A stretch of DNA of 64,000 nucleotides from Pusillibacter faecalis (GTDB lineage: Bacteria; Bacillota; Clostridia; Oscillospirales; Oscillospiraceae). The notes below the pieces were generated by a model that worked only from the letters and a program-made list of their open reading frames with translations, searched no databases and was not told the origin of the DNA. Positions 58,931-64,000 of this stretch are shown one piece after another. Each line of letters starts with the position of its first letter. Position 1 is the first letter of the stretch. The position numbers were made by a program, and so were the translations under genes. The stretch covers positions 620,001 through 684,000 of the forward strand of contig NZ_AP023420.1 in the NCBI RefSeq assembly GCF_018408705.1, given 5' to 3'.

Positions 58931-60215
58931 TGTCAAATGCAAATACAAAACTTTTACGGTTCACTGTCAGTTGAACATGACTTTTTGAGATAAGACAAGT
59001 AATAAGCCTCCTCAAAGGCTTGCGGTGTCTGGTATCTCAGCGTTAGGTGGGGACGCACCTCATTGTAGAACGTAATGTATTCTGCAACACATCTGCAAAA
59101 ATGCTTTTCTGATGTGTATTCTCGGCGATAGGCTTCTTCACGCTTAAAGGAAGAAAAGAACGCTTCAGCCACCGCATTATCCAATGGCCGCCCGCTGGCC
59201 GAAAAGGACTGCTTGGCTCCGCACCGCTGTAAAAGTTCAGAAAATGTCTTAGATATGTATTGTGAGCCTCTATCACTATGGAAGGTCAGGTTGTCAGGCC
59301 GGCCTCGCTCCTCAAATGTTTGCCGAAATGTTAATGTAGCCAGCCGTGTGCTCATGTGGCAAGATACCTTATACCCAATCACCTTGCGGGAATAAAGGTC
59401 CAGGATCACACACAGATATACCCAATAGCTTTTGACTTTAAAATATGTAAGGTCACTTACCCAGGTTTGATTTGGTCGACTTGCTGTGAACACCCGTTCC
59501 AGCAAGTTTTGTTTTTGCCGTTGCTGCTTTGCTTTATATAATTTCTTAGCATCGGTGCGGACACTGTGCAGATCCAGTTCCTGCATAATGGCAGAGACTC
59601 GCTTAGCACTGACACGGATTCCGCTTTCTGCCAATATCATACGAATTTTTGATGCACCGAATCTTTGATCATTATCATCAAATACCTGCTTCACTTTTAA
59701 TTCGAGCTGCTTCTGTTCCTCCTGATATTTACTTCGGTCTGCACGACGGAAAATGTGGTTATAGAAGGTTCCCCTTGCAACGCCCAGAGCGTCGCATAGC
59801 TCATGTACACTAAAAGGGTTGTCCGGTTGATTATAGAGATGCTCCAGTGTAGCAAGCCGTTTTTGAAGCGGCACGGCTGGGATAAAGCCGGACAACCGAA
59901 TCACATCCATCATATGTTCCAGCCTTTGAAGCTGATGTGAAATAGCATCAAATTCTTTAGGAGTGTATGATCTCTGCGGAGTCATGATGGAGCAAAACTG
60001 CTTTCGCCAGTGGTACAGTGTGCTTTGAGCGATATGTAACTCTTGGCACAGAGATTGGATGGACTCACCTTTTTCATAGCGGCGGATAGCTTTGATTTTG
60101 AACTCCAGCGGGTAGGTGTACGGCATAGGTTCGACCTCCTTTGTATATGAACCTATTATAGCAATTGCGAAAAATAGTTCTAAGAGATATAATATAAACA
60201 AGTATTTTTTTAACA
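58931..60215 (-). mobile_element. IS3-family insertion sequence
   Basis: A transposase gene is flanked by imperfect terminal repeats that begin TGTCAAATGC at 58931 and, read inward from the other end, TGTTAAA at 60215; both share a later AAATAC. The span of about 1.3 kb fits IS3-family elements. Exact ends are uncertain by about ten bases (GTCAAA at 60218-60224 could be part of the right end), and I cannot show a matching target duplication. The element separates the tRNA-Ala region from a truncated gene on its right. Confidence 0.7.
58954..60126 (-). CDS. IS3-family transposase, single-frame
   Basis: A 390-residue transposase in one frame. The N-terminus is an OrfA-type HTH (FKIKAIRRYEKGESIQSLCQEL and STLYHWRKQF), followed by OrfB parts: FGASKIRMILAESG near residue 160, SDLTYFKVKSYWVYLCVILD (first Asp), HSDRGSQYISKTF (second Asp) and NAVAEAFFSSFKREEAY (Glu), the DDE triad. 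ATG 60126 follows AAGGAGG. Many IS3 elements need a -1 frameshift to fuse OrfA and OrfB; none is needed here. It looks intact. Confidence 0.93.
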   Translation of the reverse strand: MPYTYPLEFKIKAIRRYEKGESIQSLCQELHIAQSTLYHWRKQFCSIMTPQRSYTPKEFDAISHQLQRLEHMMDVIRLSGFIPAVPLQKRLATLEHLYNQPDNPFSVHELCDALGVARGTFYNHIFRRADRSKYQEEQKQLELKVKQVFDDNDQRFGASKIRMILAESGIRVSAKRVSAIMQELDLHSVRTDAKKLYKAKQQRQKQNLLERVFTASRPNQTWVSDLTYFKVKSYWVYLCVILDLYSRKVIGYKVSCHMSTRLATLTFRQTFEERGRPDNLTFHSDRGSQYISKTFSELLQRCGAKQSFSASGRPLDNAVAEAFFSSFKREEAYRREYTSEKHFCRCVAEYITFYNEVRPHLTLRYQTPQAFEEAYYLSYLKKSCSTDSEP

Positions 60216-60314
60216 CCTTTGACCCTTTAATGGAGGGATTTGTCTGTTCACAAAAAAAGTCTTAGCTGTATTGGAGGAGCTACGAGATATAAGCCATGAC
60301 AATAAATAAAATAT

Positions 60315-60884
60315 GTGTCTGAGAGTAGAAACTTAGATGAAGCTATTTGCCTTCAGTTTGCGTATGGCCTCGTCAAAAATGCAGAGTCAGTATCTCTTGA
60401 TGATCTTTCCTTTTTAACAGAAGAGAATGCAGCAATACCCAACGGAAGAAATGAGATCATAAAATTCGGACTTTATTTGGGGTTGAGCGGAAAACTTTAT
60501 GCGACAATGCATATTTTGCTTCCGCAAATGGAACATATTATCCGCAATCTGGTTACATTGTGTGGCGATACCGTTTCGTTTATAAAAGATAGTTGTGAGG
60601 AATATAATACCCTTTCAAAATTATTTAAGTCAGATAAATTGCATGAATGCTATGATGAAGATATAATTTTTACTTTTCAGTCCATTATGGACGAACGTGC
60701 TGGTGCAAATCTTCGAAATATAAATGCACATAGGCTTATGGGGCCAAGCATTGGTAATGGTGGTGCTGCCTTGTGCTTCTTGAGCCTTATAATAAAATTT
60801 CTCTCACTGTATTCAGTTGAGGCTAACAGAATAATGAAAAAACTTAGCAGTAAGCGAAAAGAAATAGAAACTCAAGAGCAATAA
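60315..60884 (+). pseudogene. DUF4209 protein, C-terminal fragment with HEPN-like motif
   Basis: The frame from GTG 60315 has no ribosome site. The C-terminal part matches the DUF4209 domain: KLYATMHILLPQMEHIIRNL, later EDIIFTFQSIMDERAGANLRN and the conserved motif RNINAH (RNxxxH). The family is normally several hundred residues longer at the N-terminus, and the IS ends 100 bases upstream, so the gene was probably cut by that insertion. Just upstream, a separate frame encodes LFTKKVLAVLEELRDISHDN, perhaps a shifted earlier part. RNxxxH is the catalytic signature of HEPN ribonucleases, so a toxin or defence role for the whole protein is possible. Confidence 0.6.
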
Positions 60885-61089
60885 AACCCTTGATTCTTCT
60901 CATTCTTTATTCCGCTCTTTAGAGTTTGAATGCTCAGGATTGGCAGGGCTGTCCATGTGTAACCTTTCGCCGCAACACAGCAGGAAAAATCATGGCGCAT
61001 AAGTGACACCAACCAGCAAGTCAGTTGTATGTGGTCACGGAAAAGCTAAAATGCTTGAAAGGTTCGGAATTGTTACCCCCTGCCAAGTT

Positions 61090-61135
61090 AAAGCTACATT
61101 TTGGTCTTGAGATCAAGGCTGAAATGTAGCTTTTT
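61090..61135 (+). terminator. terminator in the island
   Basis: 12-bp stem AAAGCTACATTT/AAATGTAGCTTT (61090-61101 with 61122-61133), inner CTTGA/TCAAG, then Ts. It would end a plus-strand transcript from the DUF4209 fragment. Confidence 0.75.
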
Positions 61136-61146
61136 CTACATTAAAT

Positions 61147-61182
61147 CTCCATGATATACTGCTGGTCAGTGATATCATGGAG
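61147..61182 (+). repeat. inverted repeat over the recombinase ribosome site
   Basis: Perfect 11-bp arms CTCCATGATAT (61147-61157) and ATATCATGGAG (61172-61182), with inner CTG/CAG. The GGAGG of the recombinase start lies in the right arm. It could be a regulator site, a recombinase-binding site or an RNA hairpin that hides the ribosome site. Confidence 0.6.
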
Positions 61183-61190
61183 GTTTTGCT

Positions 61191-62115
61191 ATGTCTGGAT
61201 ATGTGATCAAGATTTCACATGAGAAAGAGAACCGTACTATTTTTGAGTCGGCAATTAAGAGTCGCCGCTTATTGACGGGTCAACACTTCCTACGTGGAAC
61301 AACAGCAAAGTCTGGAAAAGCAGATCGAGTACTTTACACAATACATCAAGAGAAATCCCTTTTGGAGGTTTGTTGCCGTGTATGCGGACAATGCCTCTGG
61401 ACTCCATGTGAAAAACCGGCCCGGGTACCAGAAGATGCTGAGAGACTGCAGGAAGGTATAATCGACCTAATCCTTGTGAAATCTCTGAGCCGCTTTAGAC
61501 GAGATGCAAAAGAAACGATAACTACAATCAGGAAGGAGATTAAAACAAATGAATATTGGTGTGCATGTGAAACTTGGCGAGATCAATAGGCTGACAGACC
61601 CAGACAGTGTTGTTGATTTATATGCCGCCTTTGATTAAGCAGAAAACCAGAACAAAAGCGACAATATCAAGTTCGGGTTGTAGCGACGGATGAAAAGTGG
61701 AAAAACAATGTTGAACCATTCTCAATTTCTTGGTTACACAAAAAGACCGGTCGGTGTGCTACAGGTTGTCCCGGAGGAGGCGGAGATCGTACGGAAGATA
61801 TTTGATCTCTATGTGCAGGGGAACGGTGTGTGGAAGATTAAGCGCTACTTGGAAGAGCATGGGATCAAGACAGTGACAGGAAAGAGGGAGTGGAGCACCT
61901 CCGCCATCGACCGAATGTTGAATAACGAGAAATATGTGGGGCAGGTACTGATGTAGAAAACTTATACGCCGGATTTCCTGACCGGGACACAAATCAAAAA
62001 CGATGAACAGTTGGATATGTGCTTGGTGGAGGATGGCGTATAAACCCGATTATTGCCAGGGAGACATTTGACAAAGTGCAGGAGATGAAGGGGCGTATCA
62101 AACGAGGACTACAAA
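61191..62115 (+). pseudogene. large serine recombinase, heavily decayed
   Basis: Parts of a site-specific serine recombinase are spread over three frames. First MSGYVIKISHEKENR (start at 61191, GGAGG before it); then in another frame RVNTSYVEQQQSLEKQI, where the catalytic Ser of RVST is Asn, and later VYADNASGLHVKNRPGYQKML; then IDLILVKSLSRFRRDAKET and, in a third frame, INRLTDPDSVVDLYAAFD followed by in-frame stops; last RRMKSGKTMLNHSQFLGYTK, VPEEAEIVRKIFDLY and REWSTSAIDRMLNNEKYVGQVLM with a stop, then ETFDKVQEMKGRIKR. Several stops replace expected Gln codons. The zinc and coiled-coil C-terminal part is missing. Not functional. Confidence 0.85.
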
Positions 62116-62197
62116 TAGTGGGAATACTGTGATATGACCACTTCGCTTAATTAAAAGTGGGATATTCCTCCGTACAGAAGCGCAGAGGGATATCCAA

Positions 62198-63541
62198 TTA
62201 GATTGCTTTCGGTATATTTTTAATGTACACCTTACAACCGCAAGTACGCAGTTTCCTGAAAGCATAACGAAGCACAATTTTGCTGAAGAATGGAAGGGGA
62301 GGCCTCGGCTCACTATGTTCAGATAGAATTGCCAAAATAACACTGGGATGGCAACCTACCAGGATTTGGAAACCTTTTGAACCGCCTACATCCCTTATCT
62401 CCGCATTTGCTTTCTCACGAAATTCTTGATCACTCATCACAAGTTCCGCCGATACAACAGCTTGGTTAAATAGATGGCTCAATATGGCGGAACCCGAATA
62501 TGGCTTGATATGAATAAAGGTTTTATCCTCAGTTAAAATATCACATAATTCAATCTTGCTCCGACCACCACCATGACTGACCAATTTTGCATCCATGTAT
62601 AGGAGATGATCCGGGGAGGGCGTTACAAAGGCTTGAGTGTAGTCGTTTTCCCTTGTGTACTCTACACTGTGCGGTAAAAATTCCATCTCAGAAACTGGTA
62701 TTCTTTCATATTCTTCGTTCACCATATGCACAAAATCCTGATCCACACTAAACCAGCGTCCATTATTGATGCAATACGAAACGCCATTATGGTCGACCTC
62801 GCTATACAAACATTTATACGCTTGCCAGCTTGTATATTGTTCTCCGCTATCTGCTTTGATAGCTACAATATTTTTATTTTTGAGTTGATCGATACGAGTA
62901 AGCGGCTCTCTGAAAGTGGAGCAAACAAGTTTCAACTCAATATAGTTATGGAGGTCACGTCCCGCATATTTGAAGCCCGCAATATTTTCCCATTCGATTA
63001 CTTCCGGAACAGCCATCCATACTTTAGGAGAACCTTCATTAATCAAGCCAATCACTTTGCTGTCCAGTTCGTCAATGATTGATTTACTCTTAAACCGTCG
63101 AATATGATTAATCCATCCAAATGGATCTTTGTAACAACTGGCGGTATAACGTGCGTACGCATTTTTGGGAAATTTAGAAAGATTTTGTACGTCTACGGTA
63201 ACAGTTAAATTTAGTTGGTCGCTACCGGTCATAATACCGTGTGCAAAGTTGTCATCATTCGATTGGCCAGTGATCGTACCAACCAAATCCCGGTCTATGT
63301 CAAAGCCAAAACCGTCAATGTCGGATTCGAGCGGGAGTTGCTCATTGCTGATTTTTTGATTTCCTCCGACATTAATCTTGTTGATTCTACGTAAACTCGA
63401 AGGTGATATTGTATTCAAAACGACTTTACGCCCAAAATCTTCTCCAACCACATCATTTGCTAAAGTACTTTTCCCATAATCCATTGTAACCGCAAAAGTC
63501 CTGGATTTTACATCAGATACAGCGACTCGTGCCCAAGACAA
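62198..63541 (-). CDS. TIGR04141/DUF6119-type sporadically distributed protein, 5'-truncated
   Basis: A 447-codon frame that is open further upstream to 63586 but has no good start; the position 63541 is a TTG without a ribosome site. FGRKVVLNTISPSSLRRINKI, FGFDIDRDLVGTITGQSND and FAHGIMTGSDQLNLTVTVDV (each near the N-terminal third) match the TIGR04141/DUF6119 family, followed by the typical central and end regions. The family normally begins with about 90 more residues, so the gene is 5'-truncated. Members are found in mobile and defence-rich regions and have no proved function. Confidence 0.65.
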   Translation of the reverse strand: MSWARVAVSDVKSRTFAVTMDYGKSTLANDVVGEDFGRKVVLNTISPSSLRRINKINVGGNQKISNEQLPLESDIDGFGFDIDRDLVGTITGQSNDDNFAHGIMTGSDQLNLTVTVDVQNLSKFPKNAYARYTASCYKDPFGWINHIRRFKSKSIIDELDSKVIGLINEGSPKVWMAVPEVIEWENIAGFKYAGRDLHNYIELKLVCSTFREPLTRIDQLKNKNIVAIKADSGEQYTSWQAYKCLYSEVDHNGVSYCINNGRWFSVDQDFVHMVNEEYERIPVSEMEFLPHSVEYTRENDYTQAFVTPSPDHLLYMDAKLVSHGGGRSKIELCDILTEDKTFIHIKPYSGSAILSHLFNQAVVSAELVMSDQEFREKANAEIRDVGGSKGFQILVGCHPSVILAILSEHSEPRPPLPFFSKIVLRYAFRKLRTCGCKVYIKNIPKAI

Positions 63542-63623
63542 TAAGTTGATTACGCCATAAACGACCGCAGTTGATCTGATTCTTGTTCATGCACAACAGT
63601 CTGAAAATAATATTTTTATATAT

Positions 63624-63652
63624 TGATTTAAAATGATAAATATGATAAAGTT
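63624..63652 (+). promoter_or_regulatory. promoter of the zinc-ribbon gene
   Basis: TTGATT (63624-63629) and TAAAGT (63647-63652), 17-bp spacing, in AT-rich sequence. Confidence 0.5.
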
Positions 63653-63688
63653 AAATGCCGCTCAAACAAAACAGAAAAGGAGATGTCT

Positions 63689-64000
63689 ATGCATCATCAA
63701 GATTCACTTAAGGCATGGTGTGAACAAAACGGAAAGGAGCAAATCCTGCAACAATGGGACTATGAAAACAATAAATGTGGGCCAGCAGATGTCTATTATC
63801 GCACCAAGCAAAAGTATCACTGGCTCTGTGAGAAAGAGCCAGAGCACAGGTGGACTGCGGCACCAGCGAGAAGAACGAGACATAAGTCTACGCAATGCCC
63901 ATTTTGCTCTGGGCGGTTTCTGGTTCCAGCGGTGAATAGTCTTGCCGCATGCGCCCCAAAGTTAGCCGACCAATTTGACAGTGAACGAAATGGCATTACC
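63689..64000 (+). CDS. zinc-ribbon protein (DUF4379-like), partial at window end
   Basis: ATG 63689 has AAAGGAG before it. The 104 visible residues include WDYENNKCGPADVYYRTKQ, a C...H pair in YHWLCEKEPEHRWTAAPARR, and a CPFCSG knuckle, the pattern of the treble-clef zinc ribbon DUF4379 in which each unit has the layout W-x-C...HxW...RT...CPxC. A second unit seems to begin before the window ends (VNSLAACAPKLADQF). Longer family members carry repeated units and sometimes a nuclease domain at the end; that part is not visible here. Confidence 0.75.
   Translation, partial: MHHQDSLKAWCEQNGKEQILQQWDYENNKCGPADVYYRTKQKYHWLCEKEPEHRWTAAPARRTRHKSTQCPFCSGRFLVPAVNSLAACAPKLADQFDSERNGIT

Overview
This window looks like chromosomal DNA of a spore-forming anaerobic Firmicute, most likely of the Oscillospiraceae (Flavonifractor / Oscillibacter / Lawsonibacter type). 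The reasons are the gene order and protein types (L7Ae-like protein, rpsL, rpsG, fusA, tuf; rpoBC; SRP RNA in front of dnaX; Prp-processed L27), a GerA/SpoVAF-type spore protein with a SigG-like promoter, ferredoxins, a Trp T-box leader, and high-GC coding DNA with AT-rich sigma-A promoters. The family assignment is inference from style, not from a search.

Layout. 0.2-13.5 kb: the str and rpoBC operons on the minus strand, each with a clear promoter, separated by a small plus-strand lipoprotein gene. 13.9-21.3 kb: small membrane proteins and lipoproteins, a GNAT enzyme, a dehydrogenase-like/flavodoxin-like gene pair and a four-gene translationally coupled PadR operon. 21.3-31.7 kb: tmcAL and ackA (divergent), a second GNAT, a nucleosidase, a DUF3796/XRE pair, the rplU-prp-rpmA ribosomal operon, an XRE/VanY divergent pair, obg and an HD protein. 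31.9-37.6 kb: a tryptophan T-box in front of a TrpB2-type enzyme, a MATE exporter behind a leader terminator, an Mbeg1-like hydrolase and an SSB-like protein.

37.8-46.0 kb is a complete arginine operon (argG-H-C-J-B-D-F) controlled by a promoter that carries a near-perfect ARG box. It is followed by a GntR regulator, fumarase, and a LacI regulator divergent from gap with repeated operator-like motifs between them. 51.2-51.6 kb holds no convincing protein gene but has a strong promoter, a long nested stem-loop and a terminator, so it is probably a non-coding RNA gene (6S-like shape). Then come two ferredoxin proteins, a spore germination/SpoVAF protein, a DUF4127 lipoprotein, and ybaB-dnaX-SRP RNA.

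The character changes at 58.7 kb. A tRNA-Ala gene is followed by an IS3-family insertion sequence and then visibly AT-richer DNA with broken genes: a truncated DUF4209 protein, a heavily decayed large serine recombinase, a 5'-truncated TIGR04141/DUF6119-type protein and the start of a zinc-ribbon (DUF4379-like) protein that runs off the window. This looks like a decaying genomic island, possibly a former defence or mobile-element island. No CRISPR array was seen.
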